Source of the DNA: Paenibacillus sp. | Lineage (GTDB): Bacteria > Bacillota > Bacilli > Paenibacillales > Paenibacillaceae | Direction of reading: 5' to 3' | NCBI GenBank assembly: GCA_023512345.1 | Contig: JAILZT010000007.1 | Coordinates: forward strand, 124,001 to 188,000 | Length of the DNA stretch: 64,000 nt | Shown: positions 45,065 through 54,597 of the stretch, in pieces | How the letters are laid out: each line of letters starts with the position of its first letter | How positions within the stretch are numbered: position 1 is the stretch's first letter | The notes under the pieces: model-generated | The model's database searches: none | Told to the model about the DNA's origin: nothing | The model's input: the letters and a program-made list of their open reading frames with translations, nothing else | Translations under genes and position numbers: made by a program

Positions 45065-45223
45065 ATGAGCATGACAGTACATAATACTATGGCTTTCAAT
45101 CATCACTTTTTTAGACCTCAGCCCGTGGTCAACCCCAAACAAGAAAGAACAGACAATAAAACACAAAGCTTTCAAGATGTGCTGAATGAGAAATTGAGAG
45201 CAAATAATGGATTCAGCAAATAA
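45065..45223 (+). CDS. Small protein, 52 aa, unknown
   Basis: AAGGAGG (45049-45055) is 9 nt before ATG 45065. The sequence begins MSMTVHNTMAFNHHFF and ends SFQDVLNEKLRANNGFSK. The end is similar in flavour to the short flagellar operon protein with an (S/T)FQEVLxxKL...FSKHA segment, here ending early, so it might be a truncated relative; this is weak. A terminator follows. Confidence 0.55.
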   Translation: MSMTVHNTMAFNHHFFRPQPVVNPKQERTDNKTQSFQDVLNEKLRANNGFSK

Positions 45224-45250
45224 GAATTTGCAAGAGAACGAAGACATGGT

Positions 45251-45297
45251 AAAAGCCGGATGCAGGGACCCTAATAGGTCAATGCATCCGGCTTTTG
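45251..45297. terminator. Bidirectional terminator
   Basis: AAAAGCCGGATGCA / TGCATCCGGCTTTT, perfect 14-bp stem. Confidence 0.85.
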
Positions 45298-45311
45298 GCG
45301 TTCCAAGTCTT

Positions 45312-45728
45312 TTAACGGCTATGAGTAATATTCGTTGCTCCGAAGGAATTTCCATTTAAATCTACAAATCCAAAACCCCCAAGTCCTTTTCCATTCGGAA
45401 AAAGATTTAAAGGTGTTACTGTAATTCCATTGTCCAATAGAAAGGAATGAAATTCCTCCAGATCAGGAACATAAAAATCAATAACGCTATGGGTGATATC
45501 CGTGTGGCTATTTTTGAAGGCTAATTGATCTTGGCTGCAGGTCTCTACTAAATAAAGAGTGGGGTAATCAGAGGAGTTCGTGGCTGACAAAGTCAGCATG
45601 GCTGTATGGTCTGTTGAAGTAAGGACGGATGTGCCGAGAACCTTCTCATACCATAAAATAGATTTTTCTAAGTCAGATACAGGAATTTCGATAGTTGCTA
45701 TACGAAGCACACGCTTATCGGTCATCAT
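45312..45728 (-). CDS. VOC (glyoxalase/bleomycin resistance) family protein
   Basis: 138 aa from ATG 45728 (GAGGAG 7 nt upstream); the frame extends to 45749. One VOC domain: VLRIATIEIPVSDLEKSILWYEKVLG, VIDFYVPDLEEFHSFLLDNGI, GKGLGGFGFVDLNGNSFGATN. The metal ligands are not all evident, so activity is uncertain. It lies 21 nt after the 70-aa gene and probably shares its transcript. Confidence 0.82.
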   Translation of the reverse strand: MMTDKRVLRIATIEIPVSDLEKSILWYEKVLGTSVLTSTDHTAMLTLSATNSSDYPTLYLVETCSQDQLAFKNSHTDITHSVIDFYVPDLEEFHSFLLDNGITVTPLNLFPNGKGLGGFGFVDLNGNSFGATNITHSR

Positions 45729-45749
45729 CCAACCACTCCTCGTTATCAT

Positions 45750-45962
45750 CTAAGATCTAACCTCAAAGAACTGGCAGCTGCGCCGGGAATAATAAGCGAG
45801 ATCGCTTACTCTTGACTGCATAACTACATCCGAATCTGTAAAACGCACAACGGTTGCTTTGGAAACCACCATGTGATCATTTTCAAAGACACGAACATGT
45901 AGCTTGCGATCCATCGCTTCTTGTAATTCGCTATCGGTAAATAAAGGTCGGTTAATGGGCAT
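45750..45962 (-). CDS. Small conserved-looking protein, unknown
   Basis: 70 aa; RBS GAGGAG about 10 nt before ATG 45962. The central part (RKLHVRVFENDHMVVSKATVVRFTDSDVVMQ) alternates strands and turns like a small beta-barrel. No family recognised. The VOC gene follows closely. Confidence 0.65.
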   Translation of the reverse strand: MPINRPLFTDSELQEAMDRKLHVRVFENDHMVVSKATVVRFTDSDVVMQSRVSDLAYYSRRSCQFFEVRS

Positions 45963-46135
45963 GGTTAGAAATCTCCTCAGGTCAAGTTATAAGAGCTATA
46001 AATAGAGTAACAATAGTATACATTTCGTGAAAAGGATTGCCAACCATAGAGTGTTGAATATATTAGAGTGACAAAGTGATTTTAAATGGGTAATTTAGTT
46101 ATAAATAGGCGTATAATCCAGATAGAGGTGATGGC

Positions 46136-46321
46136 ATGATAGATGATCATAAACCGTTTTCTCACTCGGCGGATCCTTATGGAGCTAAGGCGAATTTTGA
46201 TGTTAAGGAAAAGAAGCTTCACTCACGTGGGTTTCCAAGTTTCTGGAGTGAGACGTTGGACCTTCTAATCTTAGTTGGAATTATAGCTATTGTTATTGTT
46301 TTGTTTAAGGTGTTCCTCTGA
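46136..46321 (+). CDS. Small single-helix membrane protein
   Basis: 61 aa: a polar N terminus (about 40 residues, no signal) and a C-terminal membrane helix (LDLLILVGIIAIVIVLFKVFL), a tail-anchored layout. GAGGTG before ATG 46136 and TATAAT at 46112-46117 upstream. A terminator follows. Function unknown. Confidence 0.65.
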   Translation: MIDDHKPFSHSADPYGAKANFDVKEKKLHSRGFPSFWSETLDLLILVGIIAIVIVLFKVFL

Positions 46322-46330
46322 ACAGGATGT

Positions 46331-46379
46331 AAAAAAGGTGTCCATCTAAGCCATTCGAGGCTAATGGGCACCTTTTTGT
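46331..46379 (+). terminator. Intrinsic terminator
   Basis: AAAAAGGTGTCCAT / ATGGGCACCTTTTT arms (one G-T pair) with T run. Confidence 0.8.
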
Positions 46380-46503
46380 TGTTGCTGACCCTTCAAACCG
46401 TAAGTATTTCCACCATAAATCGGAAGTTTACCTCCTCAAAAAAAAAGAATCCCTACTGTACACTAGAAACTGTAAGAGAAATAGTCGAAAGGGGTACAGA
46501 TGA

Positions 46504-47868
46504 ATGAAAAGAGTAAAACATTTGGCACTTATGTTGGTTGCTATCTTGCTTGTAGCTTCATTAGCAGCATGCGGAGGCAATAACAATGCCAAGAACAGTA
46601 CCAATGATTCCAAGAACACTTCAGGTAACACCGCTGCAACAAACGAACCTGCAAAGACTGAAGAGACTGCTGAGCCCGCAGAAAAGGTTGAGCTTTCCGT
46701 TTGGACACTGGGTATAGTTGACTATGAAGATTTAGCTAAAGAGTACACGAAACAACATCCTAACGTGACTTTCAAGTTTCAAAATACAGGTGATCAAACC
46801 GCTCACCACAACAACCTGACAACTGCCTTGTCGGCTGGATCGGGTGCTCCTGATATCTTCCAACTTGAGATCGGTTTCATGGAACGTTTTATCAGTGCTC
46901 AAGATAAATTCTACAATCTGAATGATCTGGGTGCAAAAGATATTCAAGCTAACTACCTGGATTGGAAATGGAAACAAGGTTCCTCCGTGGACGGCAGCTT
47001 CCAACTCGGACTTCCTACTGATATCGGTCCTACCGTTGTGTATTACCGTTCAGATCTGATTAAGGATGCTGGCCTGCCAGTAGATCCAGCAGGATTAGGA
47101 GCAGCAATTGATACTTGGGATAAGTTTGCAACCGTTGCCAAACAGTACAAAGATAAAACCGGCAAGCCTTTTGCAGACGTAACAGATCTTGTGTTCAATG
47201 CGCTTCGTGACCAGTCCCAAGATGAAATCTATTTCAGCAAAGCAGACGGAAAATTCATTGGCGACACCAATCCGCAAGTGAAAAAAGCGTATGACTTTAC
47301 AGTTAAAGGCATTCAAGAAGGTTGGATCAGCAATGCAATGCTGTGGTCACCTGAATGGGGTCAAGGCATGAATGATGGCGGATTTGCAGTCGTTCTAGGA
47401 CCTGCATGGATGGCTGGTAACATCAAGACCAATGCTCCAGATTCAACTGGAAAATGGTCCATTACACAACTTCCAGAAGGTGCTGGCAACTGGGGTGGTT
47501 CATTCCTGACACTGCCTAAGGAAGGCAAGCATTCTAAAGAAGCTTACGATTTCATTCAATTTGCACTTAACAAAGAAAACCAATTGGGATCTTTTAAATC
47601 TGTAGGCCTTATGCCTTCAATTCCAGCTTTGTTCGAAGATCCTGCCTTCACTGAAGGTAAAGATGCATTCTTCGGAGATCAAGTTACAGCAGTTGAATAT
47701 GGTAAAGCAGCTCAACGTGTAAAACCGGTATTCTACGGACCGCTGCATGACCAAACAGATACCTTCTTCAAGAACGCGCTCAAAAACGTATTGGAGAAAA
47801 AAGCAGATCCGGCAAAAGAGTGGGATGAAGCGGTTAAACAGGCTAAGAAGCTTGCAGAACGCAGCTAA
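46504..47868 (+). CDS. Sugar ABC transporter substrate-binding lipoprotein (family 1)
   Basis: 454 aa. Lipobox LAAC in LLVASLAACGG, then a low-complexity Asn/Thr/Glu linker and an SBP_bac_1 domain with VELSVWTLGIVDYEDLAKEYTKQHPNVTFKF, APDIFQLEIGFMERF, GLPTDIGPTVVYYRSDLI and FAVVLGPAWMAGN. It binds an oligosaccharide for the two permeases downstream. RBS GAAAGGGG. Unlike the ChvE system there is no ATPase gene here, so an MsmX-type ATPase would serve it. Confidence 0.92.
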   Translation: MKRVKHLALMLVAILLVASLAACGGNNNAKNSTNDSKNTSGNTAATNEPAKTEETAEPAEKVELSVWTLGIVDYEDLAKEYTKQHPNVTFKFQNTGDQTAHHNNLTTALSAGSGAPDIFQLEIGFMERFISAQDKFYNLNDLGAKDIQANYLDWKWKQGSSVDGSFQLGLPTDIGPTVVYYRSDLIKDAGLPVDPAGLGAAIDTWDKFATVAKQYKDKTGKPFADVTDLVFNALRDQSQDEIYFSKADGKFIGDTNPQVKKAYDFTVKGIQEGWISNAMLWSPEWGQGMNDGGFAVVLGPAWMAGNIKTNAPDSTGKWSITQLPEGAGNWGGSFLTLPKEGKHSKEAYDFIQFALNKENQLGSFKSVGLMPSIPALFEDPAFTEGKDAFFGDQVTAVEYGKAAQRVKPVFYGPLHDQTDTFFKNALKNVLEKKADPAKEWDEAVKQAKKLAERS

Positions 47869-47961
47869 ATTTGAACTAAAATGAGTTAAATGTCCGGGTT
47901 TGCGGGGAGCTGTAATCTCTGTGAACCCGGATTTATCCGTTATCTTACCTGGAGGTGTGAC

Positions 47962-48915
47962 ATGGCACAACCTGTATTAATAAGTCCAAATGCCGAGAGC
48001 AAACGTCCCTTTTTAACGGAACAAAGACGGAGTCGTATTACGGCTTACACATTTATTTCTCCGTTCTTTATTCTGTTCTCGATATTTGGACTATACCCGA
48101 TATTCTTTACGATTTATTTGTCCTTCTTTAAATGGGATGCAATGGGCCCCATGAAATTCGTGGGTATGAAAAACTATCACCTGATTACCACTGACCCGAC
48201 CTTTTGGATCTCATTCACCAATACGTTGATTATGGGTGTGATGGGGACTGTCCCTCAGATTATTTTAGCACTGCTACTGGCCGTTCTGTTGCAATCGGGT
48301 ATGACCCGCTTCAAGAAAACTTTCCGTATTCTTTTCTTTATGCCTAATATTACATCCATTGTTGCGGTTACTCTGGTGTTCAGCACATTGTTTGGCAATA
48401 ACGGGATGATCAATTGGATGTTAAATGGACTTGGTTTTGAAAGTATGGCTTTTAACTCCGGTTGGTGGGGTGTGAAAATTGCCATCTCCACGATGGTAAT
48501 GTGGCGCTGGACAGGATATAACGCTATTATTTTCCTCTCGGGTCTTCAAAGTATTCCTACCGATTTATATGAAGCGGCTAACATTGATGGAGCCAATAGA
48601 AGGCAGCAGCTTTTGTTTATCACACTGCCGTTATTAAAACCCTTTATCGTGTTTGTTACCCTGATTTCCACCATTGGTGCATTACAATTATTCACGGAAC
48701 CTTATGTATTCCTTGGACAATCGGGAACAGGTTCAACACGCCAAGAAGGTGTTACAATGGTAACTTATTTGTACAGTGAAGCGTTCCGCAATGGATTTTT
48801 TGGTACAGCAGCGGCTACAGCGGTAATGCTGTTCCTGGTCACGATCATTTTCTCTGTCCTCAATATGCTGATATCTAACCGCATGGGCGGAAGTACAGGA
48901 GGGAAAAAAGCGTGA
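47962..48915 (+). CDS. Sugar ABC transporter permease 1 (MalF/LacF type)
   Basis: 317 aa from ATG 47962, with GGAGGTG just upstream; the frame opens at 47890 without an RBS. Six membrane helices, with SPFFILFSIFGLYPIFFTIYLSFF at the first and the EAA loop (YEAANIDGANRRQQLLFITLPLL). Overlaps the second permease by 4 nt (GTGA). Confidence 0.93.
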   Translation: MAQPVLISPNAESKRPFLTEQRRSRITAYTFISPFFILFSIFGLYPIFFTIYLSFFKWDAMGPMKFVGMKNYHLITTDPTFWISFTNTLIMGVMGTVPQIILALLLAVLLQSGMTRFKKTFRILFFMPNITSIVAVTLVFSTLFGNNGMINWMLNGLGFESMAFNSGWWGVKIAISTMVMWRWTGYNAIIFLSGLQSIPTDLYEAANIDGANRRQQLLFITLPLLKPFIVFVTLISTIGALQLFTEPYVFLGQSGTGSTRQEGVTMVTYLYSEAFRNGFFGTAAATAVMLFLVTIIFSVLNMLISNRMGGSTGGKKA

Positions 48916-49775
48916 GTACATTGCGTGTTAATTCTAAGAAACCGAATGATCTTGGATTAATCGGTAAAATCGGCTTTTATATTATACTCATTGTTGGAGC
49001 TATGGCGTCAGTATTCCCTTTCTACTGGATGTTTGTTGTCGCGACAAACGATAAGGGCGCAGTGTTTCACGTCCCCCCGCTTTTAACCTTAGGAGATCAG
49101 TTTATAGATAATTTCAAAAGAGTACTGGAGAAATCTGATTTCTTCCAAGCGATAGGGAACTCCTTGTTCGTTTCCTCTATGGTTACCATTTCGGTAGTGT
49201 TTTTCTGCACATTGGCTGGATATGCCTTTGCCAAGTATGAATTTCCGTTCAAAAATATATTGTTTTACTTTGTCATTGCTACTCTGTTCGTACCACAACA
49301 GCTTGGGGTTTTGCCAACGTATGTCATTATGGCTAAACTTCACTGGATTGACTCTTTCAAAGCACTGATCGTTCCTGCGATGGTTAATGCGTTCGGAATT
49401 TTCTGGATGCGCCAGTATATCTCCACTGCTGTACATACTGAACTGATCGAAGCAGGCCGAATTGACGGAGGCGGACATTTCCGAATCTTCTGGAACATCG
49501 CAATTCCGGTCATTACTCCGGCTATGGCAACACTGGGCATCTTGAACTTTATGACAGTATGGAATGACTTCTTCTGGCCATTGGTAGTACTGAAAAGCCG
49601 GGAGAACTATACGATTCAAATCGCACTGCAACAGCTATTCACTACAAGAGACGGTATCGATTACGGAATGATTATGTCAGCAACCTTTACAGCAACACTG
49701 CCATTATTAGTAGTATTCCTGTTATTCAGTCGTTGGGTTATTGCTGGATTAACGTCCGGAGCGATAAAAAGTTAA
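48912..49775 (+). CDS. Sugar ABC transporter permease 2 (MalG/LacG type)
   Basis: 287 aa from GTG 48912, coupled to the preceding permease; GGAGGG upstream. Six helices and EAA loop (IEAGRIDGGGHFRIFWNIAIPVI), with the usual MalG C terminus (LLFSRWVIAGLTSGAIK). It forms the translocation pore with permease 1. Confidence 0.93.
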   Translation: MSTLRVNSKKPNDLGLIGKIGFYIILIVGAMASVFPFYWMFVVATNDKGAVFHVPPLLTLGDQFIDNFKRVLEKSDFFQAIGNSLFVSSMVTISVVFFCTLAGYAFAKYEFPFKNILFYFVIATLFVPQQLGVLPTYVIMAKLHWIDSFKALIVPAMVNAFGIFWMRQYISTAVHTELIEAGRIDGGGHFRIFWNIAIPVITPAMATLGILNFMTVWNDFFWPLVVLKSRENYTIQIALQQLFTTRDGIDYGMIMSATFTATLPLLVVFLLFSRWVIAGLTSGAIKS

Positions 49776-49855
49776 AGCTTCTTTTCTAGCACTAGACATT
49801 TAGAGCACGATGAAGAATACTAGAGAACAGAGACAGCAGGAGGAAGGGAAATAGA

Positions 49856-51577
49856 ATGAAGCTCCGCCGTAAAATCTTGTTCGCTATTATTCTTCTCGTG
49901 TTTATTCCAGTAATCCTAATGGGAACCGTAACATATGTTAATTTCTCAAATGCTATGGAGAAGAAATCAAGTAATTTCTACTGGATATCACTTCTCGAGA
50001 CAGACCGTAAATTGAAATTTGCACTAAGTGAGATTGCATCTATCTCAAATTCAGCGATCACTCAACCTGCCATTCAACAGACCTTGAAACAGCCTGAGTT
50101 TGTTATTACTTACGACCGTAAACAAGAAATCAATTTGCTGATTAATCACCCTATGATCACTTCATTCAGTCTTTATAGTAAGGATCAGCTTTTATATCAA
50201 TATAATGCACCCATGTCTTTTGAGGATATGAAGAAACAAACCTGGTACGGCGCAATGGAAGGGGCTGAAGGGCGTCCCATTTGGTCTGGACCTGGAGAGA
50301 ATGGATCGGCCCAATCAGGTAAGCCTGTACTTATCCAATCCCGTGTTATAAAAGATTATTACTCCTTAGAGGATATTGGTTATTTGGTCATCTATGTGAA
50401 GCCGGATCTGCTCGATCAGATTTTTTGGGAAGCGGCTACATTGAAGAAGGGCGATATTCTACTCGTGAACAAGCAAGGGAATATTGTCTTTAACAAATCC
50501 GGTGAGCACATTGGGCAGCGGACAGATTTCCCCTTTTTGGCAAGCGATTATTTCAAAGAACAAGATTATTACATTGACAAATATGAAGAGGAAAAATCAC
50601 TTATTACCTTCCTCCCTTCGCATAATTCGGATTGGTATTTGGTAGCGATTACACCCATGAATCTCATATCCTCAGAGTCTGTCCCGATTCGCAACATCGC
50701 GATTATACTGGGTATGGTATCCTTGTTATCTGCATTTTTGTTCGACCGTTATTTTGTCACACGGCTTGTTCGCAGTATTATTAGCGCTGTTAATGGGATG
50801 AAGCGGGTGAAGCAGGGGATTTTTATACCGATCACTACACCCCATCGCTCAGATGACGAAAGTGACTTGTTAATTGATGGCTTCAATCAAATGAGCAAGC
50901 AAATCAATGAGCTGATTGAACAGGTTCAGACCGAGCAGGGGCGTAAGAAGGAAGCGGAGCTGCAGGCGTTGATGGCGCAGATCAATCCCCATTTTATCTA
51001 TAATTCGCTGGAGTCCATTAACTCTATGGCTGTGCTGCAGGGCAATAAGGATATTAGCAAAATGGTCATTTCGCTTGGCAAGCTGCTGCGGATCAGTATC
51101 AGCCAAAATCAAGAGCTTATCCCGCTGCATATGGAATTCGAGCATGTTCGCCATTACTTGGATATTCAGAAATTTCGATTTGAGGACAAATTCTCCTACG
51201 CTATTGATATCCCTGAGAATCTCAAAACCTATATGACTCAGAAGCTGATTGTCCAGCCCATTGTAGAGAACGCTTTATATCATGCGATTGAGCAAATGGA
51301 GGACCCGGGAACGATTAGGATTGAGGCCAGTGAAGTCGGTACAGATATTATTATTATTGTAAAGGATAACGGACCCGGCTTTGATCTAGTGACCCTTCAT
51401 AGTCTCTGGGATAAAGAATCCAGTAATCAAAAGAAATATAACGATAGTGGCGTAGGCTTAAAAAATGTACATGAACGCTTGAATATCCGTTTTGGCAGCC
51501 CGTACGGCATACTTGTATGTTCTTCCCCGGGGTTCGGTTCGACGATTCGTATACGGATACCCAAAATAATGCCATGA
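49856..51577 (+). CDS. Sensor histidine kinase, YesM type
   Basis: 573 aa. N-terminal helix (about 7-29), extracellular Cache-like domain to about 275, second helix (about 280-300), HAMP linker, His_kinase motif with H379 in NPHFIYN, and a HATPase domain with NALYHAI (N box), VKDNGPGFD (G1) and SGVGLKNVHERL (G2). RBS AGGAGG/GGAAGG. It is 80 nt downstream of permease 2 and 27 nt before a membrane-anchored binding protein, so kinase, binding protein and regulator form one operon. Confidence 0.93.
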   Translation: MKLRRKILFAIILLVFIPVILMGTVTYVNFSNAMEKKSSNFYWISLLETDRKLKFALSEIASISNSAITQPAIQQTLKQPEFVITYDRKQEINLLINHPMITSFSLYSKDQLLYQYNAPMSFEDMKKQTWYGAMEGAEGRPIWSGPGENGSAQSGKPVLIQSRVIKDYYSLEDIGYLVIYVKPDLLDQIFWEAATLKKGDILLVNKQGNIVFNKSGEHIGQRTDFPFLASDYFKEQDYYIDKYEEEKSLITFLPSHNSDWYLVAITPMNLISSESVPIRNIAIILGMVSLLSAFLFDRYFVTRLVRSIISAVNGMKRVKQGIFIPITTPHRSDDESDLLIDGFNQMSKQINELIEQVQTEQGRKKEAELQALMAQINPHFIYNSLESINSMAVLQGNKDISKMVISLGKLLRISISQNQELIPLHMEFEHVRHYLDIQKFRFEDKFSYAIDIPENLKTYMTQKLIVQPIVENALYHAIEQMEDPGTIRIEASEVGTDIIIIVKDNGPGFDLVTLHSLWDKESSNQKKYNDSGVGLKNVHERLNIRFGSPYGILVCSSPGFGSTIRIRIPKIMP

Positions 51578-51604
51578 TGACCAAGACCTGAGGAGTGGAG
51601 AATT

Positions 51605-52951
51605 GTGAAGTGGCTAATGAAATGGGGATGGATTTTATTATATGTCATATCTATGACCAGTGCCGTTCTGTTTATAACCATTGGTGACCGTGAGCCCATT
51701 GAAGAAAATTCGCCGGAAAAAATAACACTGACATTTCGTCACTTCTGGATCAAGGAGCACGACAAGCCGCTGCTGAGTATTTTTGAAGAGATCGTTAGCA
51801 ACTATCAGAAATCTCACCCGAACCTAAAAGTGAATTTTGAGGGACTTGACCAGACGACTCACCGTGATCAAAAGCTAAAGAGCGAGATGGTGACAGGAAC
51901 GCCGCCGGATATGTTTGTCCTCTTTGGAGGAGCGGAAATTGAGCCTTACATACGCTCTAACCGGTTGATGGATCTAACGGATTTTGTCGATGAGAACGGG
52001 CTCGGCCGTCAGTTCAAGGATCTTCACCTGTGGACGCTAAATAAACATATTTATGGGCTGCCCATTGAGGGGAACGCAGAGCCTTTGTACTATAACAAAG
52101 TTTTATTCAATATGCTGGGGATCAAAGCCCCTGAGACGTTAGCGGAACTAGATACAGCCATTCTCAAGCTGAAGGAGAACGGATATATTCCCTTTGCATT
52201 AGGTAATGAGGACCGTTGGCCTGCGGGGATATTTGCTCATTACTTAATGGATCGATATGCTGGATCAACCCTTATCAATAAACTTGTGACAGGGAAGGAT
52301 CAGTCCACCTTTCAGAATAAAGAGTATCTACAAGCCTTCAAACATTTAGATAAATGGATCAAAGAGGATGCTTTCAGTCCAACGGCTAACGATCTATCTA
52401 CGGAGAATGCCGTAAGCCTCTTTACCAGTGGAAAAGCAGGTATGTATCTGAACGGAAACTGGGATATCAATTTATTTTCAGGTGAGGATACGGAGCCGAG
52501 TTTTCAAAATAAAGTAGGTGTATTTCCATTTCCAGCACTTAAGGAGGGTGAAGAAGCGTCTATTGCTGGTGGGTATACGATCGGGATCGGTGTATCCTCT
52601 AATTTAATCGGAGCCAAGCGGGAAGCAGCACTGGAGCTAATGAAGGCTTTTTATACGAAAGAAGTTCAGACTCGTATTGTTTACGAGGGCTTGCGTATAC
52701 CGGCTATTCGGATAGCCTTTGACCCTGAAAAGACAGGACCTGTATTTGCTCAGGTCATGCACCTCATGGAAGAGAGCCCTCAAAGCTTCGTTCCGTATGA
52801 TAATGTCTTGTCACCAGAAGTGAAAAAGACGTTTTTGAGTGTGATTGAAGAAATGATTGATGGCAGAGTGAAGTCGGAACAAGCGCTGCAACGGCTGCAG
52901 ACGGCTTCTGAGCAGTACTGGAAGCTGATCCAAAGTTCGAACGTTAAATAA
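51605..52951 (+). CDS. Membrane-anchored family 1 solute-binding protein (probable sensor partner)
   Basis: 448 aa from GTG 51605. The N terminus (WLMKWGWILLYVISMTSAVLFIT) is a signal-anchor with no lipobox Cys, so the protein probably stays in the membrane. SBP_bac_1 domain: ITLTFRHFWIKEHDKPLLSIFEEIV, TGTPPDMFVLFGGAEI, YGLPIEGNAEPLYYNKVLFN, GKAGMYLNGNWDINLF, SIAGGYTIGIGVSS. It sits between the kinase and the regulator genes, not beside the permeases, so it is probably a ligand-presenting sensor. An accessory importer role cannot be excluded. Confidence 0.87.
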   Translation: MKWLMKWGWILLYVISMTSAVLFITIGDREPIEENSPEKITLTFRHFWIKEHDKPLLSIFEEIVSNYQKSHPNLKVNFEGLDQTTHRDQKLKSEMVTGTPPDMFVLFGGAEIEPYIRSNRLMDLTDFVDENGLGRQFKDLHLWTLNKHIYGLPIEGNAEPLYYNKVLFNMLGIKAPETLAELDTAILKLKENGYIPFALGNEDRWPAGIFAHYLMDRYAGSTLINKLVTGKDQSTFQNKEYLQAFKHLDKWIKEDAFSPTANDLSTENAVSLFTSGKAGMYLNGNWDINLFSGEDTEPSFQNKVGVFPFPALKEGEEASIAGGYTIGIGVSSNLIGAKREAALELMKAFYTKEVQTRIVYEGLRIPAIRIAFDPEKTGPVFAQVMHLMEESPQSFVPYDNVLSPEVKKTFLSVIEEMIDGRVKSEQALQRLQTASEQYWKLIQSSNVK

Positions 52952-52968
52952 CTCCGGGAGGTACTGCA

Positions 52969-54567
52969 ATGGGAGTGCAACAAGAGAAATATAGAGTGAT
53001 TTTAGTCGATGACGAGCCTATCATTCTTCGAAGCTTAAAGGCGGCTATACCATGGCATGATCTTCAATTGGATATTGTAGGTGAAGCGAGGAATGGGGAG
53101 GCAGCTCTACGTCTGATTAGTGAGACTTCACCTAATATAATCATTAGTGATATTCGAATGCCGGTTATAGATGGAATTACTTTAATGAAAGAAGTGCTGT
53201 CTCGTGACTCCAAGCTGATATTTATTTTTATTAGCGGCTATGGCGAATTTGAGTATGCCCGTGAGGCGCTTCGGCAGGGGGCTTTTGATTATTTATTGAA
53301 ACCCATTGATCATGATGAACTTACCGAAATGCTGACCAGAGCAAAAATAAGGTTGGATCGTCAAAAAGAAAATGATCAGCTGCTGCACTCGGTACAGATG
53401 CTGTCATTATTGGCTAGAGAGCGGATGTTTGCAGAATTCACACTAGGTAATCCACGCCCTTTGCAGCATTTACAGTGGCTGGAGAACAGTGAGCTTGAGG
53501 GTGAGTATTTCATGGCTGTTGTCCAACTCGATAGTTATGCAGCTTTGACTGCGAAATGGAGTGCAGAAGAGAAGAGATTATGGCTGTTTGCGATCCGTAA
53601 TATTACAGAGGAATGGTCTATGGAAAATGGTGGACTTACGGTGTTTCCTTTTCATAACGGGGAGTGGATTATCCTCTTTCCAGGTTCACTAAATAGCGAA
53701 AAGGTAAGTCTGGGAGAAAACTTAATTCGTGGAATTAAAAGATATTCCAAGTTATCTTGTTCTGTTGGGATTAGCCGCTGTACCCGGGGTATTGATCAAT
53801 TAAGTACAATATATCCACTGGCTGCAAAAGCTCTATATCAACGTTTTTATTCCGGGCAGGCAGGTGTCTTCTTGGATGGTGAAACGCTGTCAGACGGAAG
53901 CCAGGAAATTAAATATCCCAAGCATTTGGAAGTCGCCCTAATCGAAAGTATCCGTACCTTGAATATGGAACGTATGTTGACTCTCTGTGATGAGTTGGCT
54001 GAATATATTGAAGCTCAGGCCTTTCCCCAAGAAATAGCAGAACGTCTGATTGTCGAGATGATTGTTGTGTTGTATAGACAATTCGAGCATTTGAATCTGC
54101 TGGCCGACTGGTCTTTGGATGGACTGTTGAGCAGGCTTCATACACTGGAAACGCTAAATGAAATGATCACTGCTCTGAAGCAAGAGTTTCGGGAATGGAT
54201 GCTGCAAAGCAATAAAACTGTTACCCGAGAAGATGGTCGGAGTGTGATTGAGAAGGCTATTCGATATATCGACAGTAATTATCATAAGGATCTGAGCATT
54301 GAGGAAGTAGCTGAGCTTGCCGATCTTAGCATTAGCCATTTCTGTACATCGTTCAAGCAAATATCCGGCTATACCTTTTTGGAGTATGTCACCTACTGCC
54401 GAATGGAAAAGGCAAAATATATTTTGCAGAACAGCAACGTGAAGGTGTATCAGATTGCACCGCTTGTCGGATATCAGGACTCCAGATATTTTACACAAGT
54501 GTTCAAAAGAGCTACAGGAAAGACACCCACAGAGTATCGCGAGCAATATTCTAGAGAAGTGAATTAG
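52969..54567 (+). CDS. AraC-type response regulator, YesN type
   Basis: 532 aa. Receiver domain with D14/D15 acidic pair, D61 phospho-acceptor (IIISDIRMP) and LKPIDH. A long middle region (150-420) of unknown fold, then AraC helix-turn-helix (about 425-525) with DLSIEEVAELADLSISHFCTSFKQISGYTFLEYVTYCRMEKAKYILQ... and GYQDSRYFTQVFKRATGKTPTEYR. RBS GGGAGG. The regulator probably activates the 46504-49775 importer. Confidence 0.93.
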   Translation: MGVQQEKYRVILVDDEPIILRSLKAAIPWHDLQLDIVGEARNGEAALRLISETSPNIIISDIRMPVIDGITLMKEVLSRDSKLIFIFISGYGEFEYAREALRQGAFDYLLKPIDHDELTEMLTRAKIRLDRQKENDQLLHSVQMLSLLARERMFAEFTLGNPRPLQHLQWLENSELEGEYFMAVVQLDSYAALTAKWSAEEKRLWLFAIRNITEEWSMENGGLTVFPFHNGEWIILFPGSLNSEKVSLGENLIRGIKRYSKLSCSVGISRCTRGIDQLSTIYPLAAKALYQRFYSGQAGVFLDGETLSDGSQEIKYPKHLEVALIESIRTLNMERMLTLCDELAEYIEAQAFPQEIAERLIVEMIVVLYRQFEHLNLLADWSLDGLLSRLHTLETLNEMITALKQEFREWMLQSNKTVTREDGRSVIEKAIRYIDSNYHKDLSIEEVAELADLSISHFCTSFKQISGYTFLEYVTYCRMEKAKYILQNSNVKVYQIAPLVGYQDSRYFTQVFKRATGKTPTEYREQYSREVN

Positions 54568-54597
54568 CACGTTCCACGAAATCATCTTTTCCCGTAT

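Noticed and set aside
49089..49631. 180-aa minus-strand frame
   Set aside because: Antisense shadow of permease 2, which has a clear family match.
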